This document shows, piece by piece, positions 50,269 to 62,440 of a stretch of DNA of 64,000 bases. Source of the DNA: Nomia melanderi. Taxonomy: Eukaryota; Arthropoda; Insecta; Hymenoptera; Halictidae. Every line of letters starts with the position of its first letter. Position 1 is the stretch's first letter. The notes below the pieces were generated by a model. The model was not told where the DNA came from, searched no databases, and worked only from the letters and a program-made list of their open reading frames with translations. The position numbers were made by a program, and so were the translations under genes. The DNA lies in assembly GCF_051020985.1 (NCBI RefSeq), contig NC_134999.1, forward strand, positions 25,887,160-25,951,159, written 5' to 3'.

Positions 50269-50500
50269 CAGTGTTGGGAATTATTTGAACAAAACTTTAT
50301 TTGAATAATAATAAATATCAATTAATATCAATATAGTATATTAATATTTACTGTATAATATTTATTCGTATGGAACGTTTATTCGCTATTTATTATTCGC
50401 ATTTTCAGATTTGGTCACTAGCAAGGCATTATCATTTATGTTTCTTGTTATAATACATTCAGCATTGGGAAATAATTATTCAAAATAACGAATACAAAAT
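50269..50500. repeat. direct repeat of a GTTGGGAA-type word, about 190 bp apart
   Basis: CAGTGTTGGGAATTATTTGAAC (its first half near 50269) recurs as CAGCATTGGGAAATAATTAT near 50459, followed by similar AT-rich sequence. It may be part of a decayed element, but ends are not definable. Confidence 0.3.
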
Positions 50501-50559
50501 GTACACGATAAATACATACATTACTCGTTATTCGCAATAACGATCAGATAGAATTTATT

Positions 50560-51240
50560 CGTGATTCTTTATTCGTTATTTCGGGTAACTTTCACTCAAT
50601 ATTGATCATGGTCGGCCTGTGTACAGGGCACATGGCGAAGTTGCGGAAACAAGATCGTGGTCCGAATGTTGTTAGATTTACGAAGGTTTCATAGAACGGT
50701 GGTAGTTCCGTGTCAGTGTGCAAAACGAATTCCCTTTTTTTCCCTCCTTTCAGCGAAATATTCGCGAGGGACGAAAAATTGGGAAAACTGAACGAACTCG
50801 TTCGTAAACTGCGACCATTTAACACTTTCGCGAGCTAGTCGAAAACTAGGGCAGCCACGTATAAACCTGGAAACGTACAGAATGCACGTTTGAGTTTCAC
50901 TTTACTGCAGTAAGGTGAAGTCGGATAAAGGAGGGGAGCGTGGAAACTGATACTTTATACATTCGTATCGGCTCAAGTATTAAACGACGCGACCGAAACT
51001 TTAAATTTGATGGAATCGTGGCTTGACATCGTTTCCTCTTAACAAAACGCATTGCGCGATGCGGGTTTTGCGGCGACGGAAACCCTCGTTTCACGTTCCG
51101 TTGATTGGTCGGACGAAATCGGTAATATCGATTGCCTCGATAATTTCGTACGGGTTCTATGCTGCTCGGACAGCGAATACACAACAGGGAAGATAAAACC
51201 GACATTTAAAGAGGGGAAATTATTGATGACAATTTTTAAT
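50560..51240. other. GC-richer island without a recognised gene
   Basis: Frames of 77 and 102 codons (minus) and 63 codons (plus) overlap with no family resemblance. The raised CpG content suggests a regulatory or untranslated role, but nothing specific is visible. Confidence 0.35.
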
Positions 51241-52139
51241 TAATTTAAAATATGGAATGAACCTCGAAATGCAAAAGAGAATAATTTATGGAGATAAGAA
51301 TCAGAAGAAAAATCTTCTAGTTTGAAGAATCGGTAATTAAGAATAATAATTATGTTGTTTTAGTATGTTATTTTTAGTTTATTATTAGATTTTTCAATCA
51401 GTCAAAGTACAAAAAAGGAAGATAATTAAAATTGTATTGCTCCTCTTTAATTGTTTGTACTTTCAGGAAAGTTTTTTTTGGAAATCCTTTTCTAATTTTC
51501 CCTATTTGAGGCTCACTAACTGTTCACCGATTTTCTTTTATCAATATTCAATTAATTTTTCAAATCTGAACAAGAGTCTTTCTGTAAAAAAGGAATTTTA
51601 TAATTTAAATGAAAACCGAGCTTTGGAGTCATCTGTTTCTCGGACATACCGATTTTCGTCCAGTTCGTCTAACACAAAACAGGAAACATAATGCTCGTAA
51701 TGTAAACTCTATTAAGCGACAACTACTGTCACATCCAACGTAATTGGCTGCGTTGTATTTTCTTATGCAAATCAGACAGAGGGATAGATTTCTTGATATT
51801 TCATTACATTGTAACATGTTCATTATTAACTCAGTTGATTTAACCTAATATAATACACAAATAACATTTTAGTCTAATCTTTAAATAATTCTACAACAAA
51901 AATAAAAACTCATTCACTCAGTCACGAAGAAATAAGATTTTCGACAGGCCTTCAATGGCCCATACTACCAGTGGATGTTTAAATAACTTTTTTAACTGAC
52001 AGTATATTTATTTCAAACTTTATTTATATTTTACTAACGTATTATAACATATCTTTCTTTATTTGAATTGCATTGCTCTCTAAAAACGTCTGAACGCATT
52101 CTCTCATAATAACATTCAGTTGACAATAAACCCACTAAC
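51241..52139. other. A+T-rich DNA, nothing recognised
   Basis: No gene or structured repeat supported. Confidence 0.5.
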
Positions 52140-52500
52140 TCGTTCCTCGTCGTGAAAGCGCCAAGAGAAATTCAGCGGGGGCAATCGCAACACCAAAACC
52201 GTCTCCAAAATATTCCGTGTGTAAATAGGATGCGGGTGACCATCAGTTCCCGAGCGATAATACATTTAAAACTCGTTTTATTTAGAGGGAAATTAGACCC
52301 TGGCCGGCCGCTGCAACTGGCTCTGCCCTCGTCCCTGAGCTGAACAAAAATCAACCGGGACCTCGGAACGTTCAGATTACGTTTCCCGTCGCGGATCGTT
52401 CGCATGGATGGTTTTAATAATTCGTTGGCCACCTTTTCACCGGAGGCCCTCCGGCCCAATCCAGACTCGCACAAGTATTACACCGGTCGGCATTTGCAAA
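52140..52500. promoter_or_regulatory. GC-rich island, putative conserved regulatory element
   Basis: A compact GC-rich block (CTGGCCGGCCGCTGCAACTG near 52300) in A+T-rich DNA. It has a 100-codon minus frame (52172-52474) and plus frames that lack any family pattern. It is similar in size and texture to the islands at 45.0, 48.9 and 55.4 kb. Confidence 0.3.
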
Positions 52501-52950
52501 ACGTGGATTTGGCGTTCGTAAATATAGAATTTAACTGTTTGCATTCTAAAGTTTTTTCGCTACCTATATGCATTATGGTCCAATAAAATATTGATTAACT
52601 CTTTCTGACAAAGTGTTTGCAGTTTGCAAACATGCTTTGATTATTATCTTGGGGCAACAAATAAATTTAAATTGTCATTTCATAAGAACATTCATTATGT
52701 AGAATATTATAACATTTTATAATATTATTACAATATTATTACTTAAATATTCTTTAAACATGTTCGAAGAGATTTTCATGATTTAGGAGTTACGCGTTAC
52801 AAAGGATTAAATCATTAATCCTGTTAAATACGCGAAATATGATATCGAATATTGAATTTTGTAATCTTGTTGTATCAAACCAAATGGCGAATCGCATAAT
52901 TTTGTTACAAATTTCCTTTGAATATAATTTTGCTGTATCAAACTGAAGGA

Positions 52951-53388
52951 TTAACCTTTTGCACTTAAATATATTTTCCATTATAGATATTCATTACTTT
53001 CTAATGATATATTGATATTTTCTGCAACTAATATAAAGGAAAATTTTTTATACATTAAAAGACAGAACCACTTTGTTACGAAATTTTAACGCTTTATTTA
53101 TTAGATGATTATTAATAGGCTTTTTAATGACTGTCTTAGATGAAAAACCAGCTCAATAATTTTGTTTGAGTAATAGTATCAAAGAAATCTGATTAGATTG
53201 CTGTTGAATAATAGTTATTGTTATTGAAATATTTATTAAGAAATCTTTACACACTAATTATGGATCTTCAACGAACTGTTTAGTAATTACGAGTAGGTAA
53301 TGTGTTAACAGTGAAGTTCAAATTTTACAATTTGGTTGCATTGAATCAAATGGCGACTGGTAATCGTCTCTTAAGTGTAACAAGTTAA
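52951..53388. mobile_element. piggyBac-like MITE (GCACTTAA-ended family)
   Basis: Ends TTAACCTTTTGCACTTAA and, as complement, TTAACTTGTTACACTTAA. Near the right end is ATGGCGACTGGTAATCGTC, a near-palindrome (GGCGACT/AGTCGCC) that recurs at 52885 and 55148, marking other copies of the family. Its final TTAA is shared with the next element. Confidence 0.62.
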
Positions 53389-53715
53389 CCCCTTGCTTTA
53401 TAATACAAATATTTTATACAGCATATGTTGAATTTAATAAACATGAATATTTCTCAATTTTTTTGAATATCCATACAATGTCGTGTCAGACTCGCGGCGA
53501 AAATTTTAAACTGAATTTTTGAGAAATCTAAGTGTAATTTATTTTTTTTTGTTAATATAAATTAAATATTACTTTTCTATTATCAATCGTTAACCTTTGG
53601 AGCAAACGTAGACACACAACAAGCATCAAAATTTTTTCATTTCCTAATAAATTATTAACGATAAAATAGTTGTACCGATCATAGTTAAGAAATAAGTCAA
53701 AGGGCAAGGGGTTAA
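53385..53715. mobile_element. piggyBac-like MITE (TTAACCCCTTGC family), abutting
   Basis: 331 bp with perfect 12-bp inverted ends TTAACCCCTTGC...GCAAGGGGTTAA. The interior contains GTGTCAGACTCGCGGCGAAA and CTAATAAATTATTAACGATA, seen also at 33180, 41585 and 43615. It starts at the TTAA that ends 52951-53388. Confidence 0.75.
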
Positions 53716-55379
53716 ATATCATTCTTTACGTTAGAGTAAACATAGACATCAAATATGTCTAGAATTTTTCTCTTCTTTTCAATAAATTATGAATAACAAA
53801 CAAACTTACTTGTACCGATCGTAGTTTCTTTAATATTAAGAATTTTTAGAATTTTATTCGGGGAGGAAGAAATTATAGAACTTCTTTCTTGCAACAATAA
53901 CGCAGGCGACCAAAATTATCCTATAGGCTTCTTTTAATTTTATTATCAGTAAGTTCAACTCTTTTGTGACTCTGTTTATTTTTCCTGTAATATTGTTTTG
54001 TTTTTAGTCCGTGATATTTATACGCCTGCACACGGCTTATTATGTTTGTCATTAATATAAACTTCGTAGATTTATTTCTATCAAGTTTTTACTGCGCGAT
54101 GTATGAAACTCGTGGTCAAAATGGTCGAGTATTATTGTGGGAATTTTATTATCTGAATTAGTTATGGGGTGTGTTACGGCGACAGCCAGAAAGTATTTGT
54201 AAATTAGTGTTCCATTTTGTGTTTGCATCTTTTATTGTCGGCGAACGTGTAAAGAGTAATAAAGTTTCGTTTATGTTTTGTCGAGACAAAGTTTTTAGTT
54301 AACTGCGGTTTTCTGTGTCAGTTATATGTTTGGAGTAACATTGAGAACTGAATGAGACGAATGTTGGTAATAATTTTGCTATGTATCTTTCGAATATAAA
54401 AACATTTTGAAAATGTGAAAATATGAAAATGAAATATTCTATAAGGAGACTAAACAATTGTTATAATGTTTTAAATTTTATTATAGCTTTCTTGAATTCA
54501 AAAGTGTTTTGAAACAATGGTTAACTGAATAATGGAATATAATAATTAATAAATTAGTGCATATCAAATATTTTTACTATAAATAAGACTTGAAGATGCA
54601 TGGTACTAAATTAATAATATATAAATTGGTAATAAATTAAATCAACGTTCTCTTTTAAGTCAGAAGATATGTAGAAAATTGAATGCACCATTGATTAAGT
54701 TAATAAAACATTCACAGTGTGCGTAGCACATGAAGGATAAAGATAAATGAGAGAATGGATAAATTAAAGAAAGAAGTCTTCATCCCATAATTTAGTTCCA
54801 ACAATATAAAATACAGAGAAATTCTAGAAAATATAAACGATACGAAATGAATGAAACAGTTACCTTTTCTTTCACTTCAATAATAACAACTCACTCAAAC
54901 TTTCGATACGGCTAATTATTTTTGTATACACTGGTTACAAGTTTGAGAACCCTTTGCACAAGTTTCTGCTGCCTACATATACATACTTATTACTTTCTGG
55001 CGAAACATTGATTGTATTACTAATACTATTAAATAGAAATAACACATTAATGGATAAAACTTTAATGTTTTACGTCCGTTTGTAATTATATCGTATAATT
55101 TATGATATTGAACATTGAATGTTATAATTTTACCGTGTCAAGCCAAATGGCGGCTGTGAGTCGCCTCTCGAGTGCAAACGGATAAAATCAATAAATTTTC
55201 ATAGAAATGGATAACTGAGACGTGTGTTATTCAGTTTGAATACAATGTATACACATTATTTTCAGATGTGCTCCAAGCATCATACATACGAAAATTTCAG
55301 AATATCTATTATCCAGTGAATATAAACATCTTCATTATAAATCTGTCAATTTCAAACACTGTTGTGGACCAGTGTACGT
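53716..55379. other. A+T-rich DNA with MITE fragments
   Basis: 53735-53840 repeats part of the TTAACCCCTT family interior (a partial copy). 55100-55195 repeats the GCACTTAA-type family (AATGGCGGCTGTGAGTCGCC...GAGTGCAAACGG) without a clean end. No gene. Confidence 0.5.
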
Positions 55380-55760
55380 TCTATAATTTATAAGAGCACA
55401 GTTCGCACAGATGCATCCCCGTTAATCACGCCGAAAGCGAATATTTATATATCGAGACTGGACACGGGCATCAATCCGTGAAAAATATAATTCGCGTCGC
55501 GTAACAGAAACGCCGCGTATTCGTTTCGTTTCGAACATCCAATCGAAAACGGTATATCACTATTTTGTGTTTCTTGTTTTTGGATTCATTCGTCCCGACG
55601 AGTTCCACCGTACGGACAGGTAAAATTTCATTCCCGCCATAACAACACCGGGCAACACATTTCTCTTCGAAATTGGGTTCGAAGTTTTCAATTCCGCGTC
55701 ACTGCCTCTCGACGACCATGACACTCACGGCTGTTGCTTTCCAAGTAAGGGTGTAATTAA
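55380..55760. promoter_or_regulatory. GC-richer island, putative regulatory element
   Basis: Balanced composition with many CpGs, and no open frame long enough to suggest an exon. Role inferred from composition only. Confidence 0.25.
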
Positions 55761-56389
55761 CACACTTGTCGAACGATTTCATCGGAAACACGTACAGCAT
55801 ACTTCTTTTTTTCTAATTGATACTTTTATCTCGACATTCTCGTCTCAATCGATTCGATAAGAAATGTCTGCTGGGACTAGAATTCCAAGTATGCATATGC
55901 AGCGGCAGAGAAAATTATTTATTAACAAATGAGTGATCTTGTTTCAATGAGTCTTATAGAACATTTAAGCTTGTGTTTTACATAAATGAATACTAGCTTC
56001 GTTTTTTAGGTGAGAATTTTAAAGACAAATTTAATTTCGTTTGAGGTTAAATTCTTTAATTTACTTATTATTGAGAGTAGAACATTAAGACAGTCTCTTC
56101 GTGTAGAATAATTCCACGGTAATTATTACAGTATCTTACATGTACTCAACAAATTTATCACGAGATTTCAAATGAGATTTCCTATGCTATATGTTTGATA
56201 TATTTTTTAGAGCAGACCAAGGCGAATTAGATCATAGGAAGAATCGGATAAAAATAAGAGCGTTTTAAATGATTAATATGTAGTCCTTATAAAAGTTCTA
56301 ACCACAGAATTTTTTCGGTTTCTTCGTTCATTCATGTATTTTTAAACTCATTTCGGATATTAAACACTTTTAAGATCTTGAAAATAGAT
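55761..56389. other. A+T-rich DNA, nothing recognised
   Basis: No gene supported. Confidence 0.5.
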
Positions 56390-56504
56390 AGTTCCACTCG
56401 AATACTATAATGAATGCCCGAAGAAACTAAAAATAATCTATTGTTACAATTTTTACGGGGATTCCATATTAATCGTATTAAATGCTCGGTAGTTCTAGTG
56501 TTAA
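56390..56504. mobile_element. piggyBac-like MITE fragment (right half)
   Basis: CACTCGAATACTATAATGAA and the following 90 bases match the right halves of 48376-48588 and 48585-48774. It ends CGGTAGTTCTAGTGTTAA, whose TTAA also begins the next element. The left end is not recognisable. Confidence 0.55.
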
Positions 56505-56752
56505 CCCTTTGTTCTATGATTTCTTTCCCAATTCCACTGGACAATGATATTCTATTGTTCATAATTTCATTAAAAAGACAGAACAATTCTGTACATATTC
56601 TATGTTTACGTTTACTCAGAAGCATTAAAATTAATAATAGAAAAATAATATTCAATTCGCAATTGGCAGAATTAAGTGATATTTATATTTGTTGAATTCT
56701 ATTTGAAATCTTCACCACGAGTCTAAAACGATATTGCAGGGCAAGAGGTTAA
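56501..56752. mobile_element. piggyBac-like MITE (TTAACCCTTTG family)
   Basis: 252 bp from TTAACCCTTTGTTCTATG to GCAAGAGGTTAA. The right half (TTGAATTCTATTTGAAATCT, then CGATATTGCAGGGCAAGAGG) recurs at about 60015-60078. The 93- and 107-codon frames crossing this region are not genes. Confidence 0.58.
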
Positions 56753-57785
56753 GAAATTGCATCAAAATCTCGAATACCAAGGGAATAGGAAAACTGTGTA
56801 TTCGTCCGTCGTTATTTGAATAATTTAAACTATCTTTACCGATCTGTTGTATACACTTTCAGTAGGATGCAATTGAATAGGATCGATTAAATTACGTAGT
56901 ATAATCTAAAAATATATACCGAGAAATTAATTTTGTAATCATTAGTACTATCTATGAAGAATTAGCTCCTTTTCAAGTATGCTATCACGCTATACACGCT
57001 GTACAGATCAAACCGCCCCCGATATTTCAAACGAAACGTTCTACCATCCAAACATCCGCGACACAGATCTTCCTTTTTCCAAACAACTGTGACAGAATCC
57101 ACCGAAACATCCTGGACATTAAATTTCCTCGGCGAGCTAATGAATCGAATCTCTCGATCGAGATCGACGCGAAATCTCCGGCGAGGAAAACGGCAATAAT
57201 TCAAGCCCACCTCGCTCGGAAGACGTAGAACGATTTTTCACGTTGCGGGGGAAAACAGATCGTCCGGGAATTGTCCGGTGTTTCGAAACGTGTCAGGCTC
57301 CGGTGGCGTTCGACGCAAAAACACGACGCAGAACCTCCGCGGAGCTGTCGTTCTTTATCGCGCGATAAAGGACAGGATATAGGGATACCGGGAAACCCGA
57401 AAATGTCGGGAACCCGATACTCGGAACGGGTTGGGTAAGTCCCGAAGATATTTCAAAACCCGGAAACATAGGGATTCCCGAGAACTTCGGGACTGCGTAG
57501 TCGTTGAGTACGACATTCTATTAGGTCGTGTAATACGAAATGCTGAATTTTTCTTACTCGTAAATGCTTGTACTTCTGTTATTGTTATTTCCTTGTTTTT
57601 GATATAACTTCTTAAAAACTTTGATCGCCAAGTAAAAACTTATCAAAACTTGCATGCAATCGAAACAGTTTTCTTAACACATTGTTGACTTGTTACGAGA
57701 TAACTCGCGTTTTCATACCCAAACGTTGTTGACCGGTCGCAAGTTGACATCATCATAGCAACGGTAATCAACACCGTTACACATA
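56753..57785. other. A+T-rich DNA passing into a GC-rich patch
   Basis: 57000-57530 is GC-rich. Its 82-codon minus frame (56962-57210) is unrecognised. At 57380-57500 the words CGGGAA, ACCCG and CCCGA recur many times in both orientations, giving a cluster of short inverted repeats. No gene is supported. Confidence 0.4.
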
Positions 57786-58250
57786 CAGTGAGCCATAAGA
57801 GTATTCGTACCTCCTAAACAGCCGAATTTAAACGATTGATATTTGTTTACAGTGCAAGTTTTAAAATTCTTATGAACAGAAATGTATATTGGAATTATGG
57901 AGCTTTCAAATATGTATATACGTCATTGCAAAACAACATGTCGATATAACAAAAATGTAATTTTACGTAAATAAGAAGAAAATTAGTCTTACAAGCCTGA
58001 TGATTTAGATCGTTTTAAAAGTATTATAAAATGCGAAGGATACCCACCCAAATATTAATTATTAATACATTCATTGTATTTTCAGTATAACTTGTATAGG
58101 TACGGAAACTCTTGTGAGATCAATTTTGTTTCGATTTACGTAAAATTATATTTTTACTCCGTTGACATGTTGTTTTTCAATAAAGTTTATATAAGTTTGA
58201 AAGCTTAAATTCGGCAATTGAGGAGGTACGAATACTTTTGTGATTCACTG
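57786..58250. mobile_element. Tc1/mariner-type MITE with long inverted repeats
   Basis: Left end CAGTGAGCCATAAGAGTATT, right end as complement CAGTGAATCACAAAAGTATT; both continue CGTACCTCC and CCGAATTTAA. TA flanks both sides (57784-57785 and 58251-58252). After an extra segment of about 70 bases in the left arm, the arms pair again through GCTTTCAAA...ACAACATGTC...TTTTACGTAAAT. Each arm is therefore well over 100 bp and the element could form a long hairpin. No transposase. Confidence 0.8.
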
Positions 58251-58252
58251 TA

Positions 58253-58980
58253 TGTGAACGTGTTGAAAACTCAACGAGATTTTGTAGCCAACTTTTAGAA
58301 GCTGTTCCGATCGTGAAAAAGTTCCTAATCGAAAGCGACCCAACACTTCCGGGTCCTCGCACACTTCTATTGGTACAGGATCGAAATGGCGAAACGGTGT
58401 TGTTGTAGGTAACGCGGCTTCGTTTTCGGCTAACGCGTCGGCGGACGATCATTATGTAATCAAAGAGCGAACCGGCTCGTGCTCACAGTTAAGAGGAGCC
58501 TGTCCGTCCGGCAATCGTCGCGTTCAATCATGCGCCCGATATATAGGGGCCGTGCACCGAGTGTTGCTCGCTGCATCCGACAATGATACAGTCGACCTGT
58601 TCTCCAGTTCCCTCTCAGTCGATTGGATAATGATATCCACGTCTGCATCGGAAATCAGTCGCATCTGATGGCGTTTCGCTGTTTGCACCGATGTTCCGAC
58701 GTCTCCTTTTCTCCGTGAACGGTAACGAACCTGCCTTGGGAAAATGATCAACCCCTTAACGCGAATAGTCGTCGTGACATAAATTGGCGCGTGGTTGGTT
58801 GCGAAGGAATGGCGTTAAATTTCTGAAATTAATACGTTCCTTCAAGACTTGCTATACTGTATCTTTCGCAACTATTCACAGGAAATTTGCACAGAGGCTA
58901 CGCAGCCTAATGTGAATTAATTGATTTTTGGAGATTTCGTTGAATGAGAATTCAACGTGGATTTATTAAGATTTCAGTTG
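58253..58980. other. GC-richer island then A+T-rich DNA
   Basis: 58260-58760 is GC-rich with minus-strand frames of 91, 62 and 75 codons that overlap and resemble nothing. No gene supported. Confidence 0.4.
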
Positions 58981-59102
58981 GCTCTTATTATTAAATCAGC
59001 TTCTTTAATAATTTCTCAAAAAAGTATCTGTATCTTTTAGTAATTGTGAAAGAAGAAATCAGGAGTAGCATACTTTTACTCATCTGGTAGTTCCAGTGTT
59101 AA
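58981..59102. mobile_element. piggyBac-like MITE fragment (right half)
   Basis: Matches the right half of 46786-47010 and ends CTGGTAGTTCCAGTGTTAA at 59102, ten bases before the transposase-like frame. The left end is not recognisable. Confidence 0.5.
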
Positions 59103-59111
59103 AGCTTTATT

Positions 59112-59657
59112 ATGCTTAATATTTTAATAGTACCTTATCCTAATAGGTTTCATCTAATTTGTGCAATTCATAGAATGCACAGAATTGCCGAAAGAATACG
59201 ACAACATTTTGCACTAGTAAATAATTTAATATCTTCTATTAAAAAAATATTTGTAAAAGCACCGCTTCGTATCGAATGCTATCGGAGAATGTTAGGAAAC
59301 ATTCCATTACCATCTGAACCAATCTTAAGGATGTGGGGCAAGTGGATTGGGGCAGCAATATTTTATGCCACGCATTTGGAAGATATAACAAATGTAGTTG
59401 AATCTTTCAATGTGAATGATGTACTAGCAATTAAAGCAGCACAGGACGTTCTTCAAAATCAATCATTAAATCAAAATTTAACCTTTATAGAATCCTATTT
59501 TGAAACTTTACCATACAATATTAAAACCCTAGAAACATCTGGAATGTTTTTAACTGAATCGATGCAAATAGCGATTAATGTTGAACGAAATTTTAAGAAT
59601 ATTCCTCGACCTTTCGGAATCAAAACTGTGTCAAAATGGAATGCAGTTATAGAATGA
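59112..59657 (+). pseudogene. hAT-superfamily transposase fragment (CGGBP1-like/DUF659-type), 181-codon open frame
   Basis: The encoded protein matches, as I know the family, the central part of hAT-type transposase-derived proteins common in aphids and other insects. It shows RFHLICAIHRMHRIAERIRQ near residue 12, then VNNLISSIKKIFVKAPLR near 36, YRRMLGNIPLPSEPILRMWG near 57 (family members usually have an R-W-G-T-W core; here it is RMWGKW), and VNDVLAIKAAQDVL near 100. It lacks the N-terminal zinc finger and the C-terminal dimerisation region, so it is a truncated relic. The frame has nevertheless stayed open over 546 bases in A+T-rich DNA. The ATG may not be a real start. No terminal repeats were found around it. 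Confidence 0.7.
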
Positions 59658-62440
59658 AATCCTTGTTTTCAGACAACGTCATCAATTAACGTTTGGCAAT
59701 CTCCAGAAAACACTCGTAAACTATTATAATTTAAATTATAATTGTTAATTACTATGTTTGAATAATAAAATTCTTATAGTATATTTCCGGTATATGTTGC
59801 ATACATATGTATATTCTTGTATATGTTGACATATTATTAATGTATGTTCAACATACATCACTTACATATTTTGACATATTTTAACGACATAAACGTCCGC
59901 AATCTATTAATAAGTTACTAGAAGGAGAAAGAATTAGAATTGGGAAGATCAAATGTTTACGGAATAATGATAACATTTAAATTTAACTTGAAAGAAAAAA
60001 ATAATATTTATATTTGTTAAATTCTGTTTGAAAACTTCATTGCGAGACCCAGTCGATATTGCAAGGCAAACGGTTAAAGTGGCATCAATTTATTTTGTGT
60101 TTTGTAGCTTAAAAATATCTTCTTAAGAACAATGAATAAAAATATTTATAGTTCAGAAAATTGTGATATAGAGAATTAATTAGTTGGAAAAGGGGGCGTT
60201 GAATTTCATACGTTAAATTTTGTTTAAGATAATATCTTCATATTTTATAAAAAGTTTACAAAAAGATTCAACGAGATCTAATATAAAATTATTGATAAGA
60301 TAGAAAATAGTTTCATTCTATTTTCTATACAGGGTGATCAGGAAAGGAGACCTAGTAAACGTAAGTCGAAAAATTAACATTTTCAAAGTTATAAATAATT
60401 TCTTATTTATGTCAGATCAAGTGACTACATGAAACCAGAGGATAACGTATTCCATAAGCCTAATATTTTCATAATTCTTGCCAATGTATCAACAAGGCTT
60501 TACCTTGAAACAATTTTATTATATAATACAATTAATTATTATCATAAGTTAAGAAATAAAATCTAATCACCTTCAGTGATTAACCTTTTAACTCCTATAA
60601 GAAATTAATTGAGGCAGAACAGATAATAAGTAAGTAATAAGATACATGAAAGCTTTCTGCCATTGAATCGAATAGTATTAAAGTTCGCTTGATAATTAAG
60701 TGGTAACGAGTTCGGAAATTAATTCATAATTCGCCAAGCGCATAAACACCAAGAAAAAGTTATACGTTCAGGGCTCGTTTGAACTTAACCTCTTGACTGG
60801 TAACGGCACTTCGAACGTTTGGGGTTCGAACTCGGTGGTAAGTTCATGCGGCTTAAAACTCGGGCTGGTTCGAACGGTTGAATCGTTTCGAACAGTATTT
60901 CCGTTCCTCTTAGTATTCCTCTTCCGCAACCCTTTGCACTTCTATGTCGGATGTGATTCGACATCAGATTTATTCAAAAGTGTGCTTCCACGTCGAAGAA
61001 TTTTTCGATTGTATTATGTTATTATACTATTACGGAATTTATTTAACAATAGTTTAATTAAATGTCATACCAGTTTTTACAGGATACATAGTTAATAAAA
61101 TGATGGTTTCACAATTTTACGGCTCAGTGCGCAATCATTCAAAATCAATTCATGTTCTCTATTTATACATTTAAACTCGTTCATCCCACTCGTATATAAG
61201 TACATCCAAATATATTCATCTCATTCGCACAGTTTCTAGGCATCCTATCGTTTCTACACATCACATACCTCAGTCAAGTTTGGAGCATTCCAGAGTTATT
61301 GGTTTTTTAAAAAACATTGATTTTAATAACATGTCATATGTTCCTAGAATACTCCACATAGGATTTAATTGATAAGAACATTTTGATATGAATTAAAAGA
61401 AATTGAAATAAAATTTATATTTAATATAAATCGAAAAAATGTATTTAAAGAAAACTTTGATATTCCGTTTCACAACTTTGAATGGTAGATGATCAAAAAT
61501 AGTCTTTATGAGATTGCGTCTTTTTGCGAGAACTGATTCGAAAATATTGGGATGAAGATTATATGTCTGCAGTATTCAATAATATAACATTAATGTTATA
61601 CTCATATTGTATAAATTAGTTCAGAACGAACATTACTTAGTTTAATTTCAGTGAATAAGGAAATTTTTATTCTTGGATATTATCTGGTAAAAGATTTGGA
61701 CCCATCAATTAAAGGCTGATTAAAGTAGGTTTATACTACTTGAAATATTTTGGTGTAATTGAAGCTCATAGTTGGATTGAATCAAATTGATCAGTTAATG
61801 TTGTTTCTTCCAACAACATATTGTTCCTATTTAAATGGTACTTTACTAAAATCCTTCAAAAATATTAAATTTAAAGATCCTTTTAGATTAAGGAAAATGC
61901 ATAAAATGGAATTTTTTACAGTAGAAGTATTGAGCAGTAACAGTGTCGCCCACTTAACCTTTTATAAAAATTATTTAATAACAATAACATTATTTATATT
62001 AACTAATATATTACAGGTATTTATTAAAAGAAAATGATTAAATATTCTATAAAAATATTCTACAAAAGTTCGTATTAAATAAGTACTTCAATAATGGGTG
62101 ATTTCGATCCGTTCGATAATTCTAGCATTAAAGTTTATTCTACTACTAATTGTAAGTTTCAATGAATTGGATATAGTATTGTCGATTAAAAGCATAAAAA
62201 TTATAATCCGGATCAACTTCAACAAAACAAATTTCCTAATTATCCTAATTAAGTGACGAACCGTCAAAAAATGTCACAATGATCTACGAATCGACGAAAG
62301 AAGAAACATGCTTGTTAAGCCAACAAACGCGCGCAACCACAATTAATTACGTTAATTTGTAAAAAGAGAAGAATTAAAAGTTTCAATGATTGTTCTAAAA
62401 AATATGTTAGTTAATTAAAATCGTGAAGCGACACGAAACT
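59658..62440. other. A+T-rich DNA with repeat fragments
   Basis: 60015-60078 is a fragment of the MITE at 56501-56752. CAGGGTGATCAGGAAAGGAG near 60332 looks like a transposon end but has no partner. 60770-60960 is GC-richer with CGAAC/GTTCG words. Frames at 60793-61095 and 61759-62037 are unrecognised. Confidence 0.45.

Noticed and set aside
60330..60360. Transposon-end-like sequence CAGGGTGATCAGGAAAGGAG
   Set aside because: No complementary partner end or target duplication could be found nearby.
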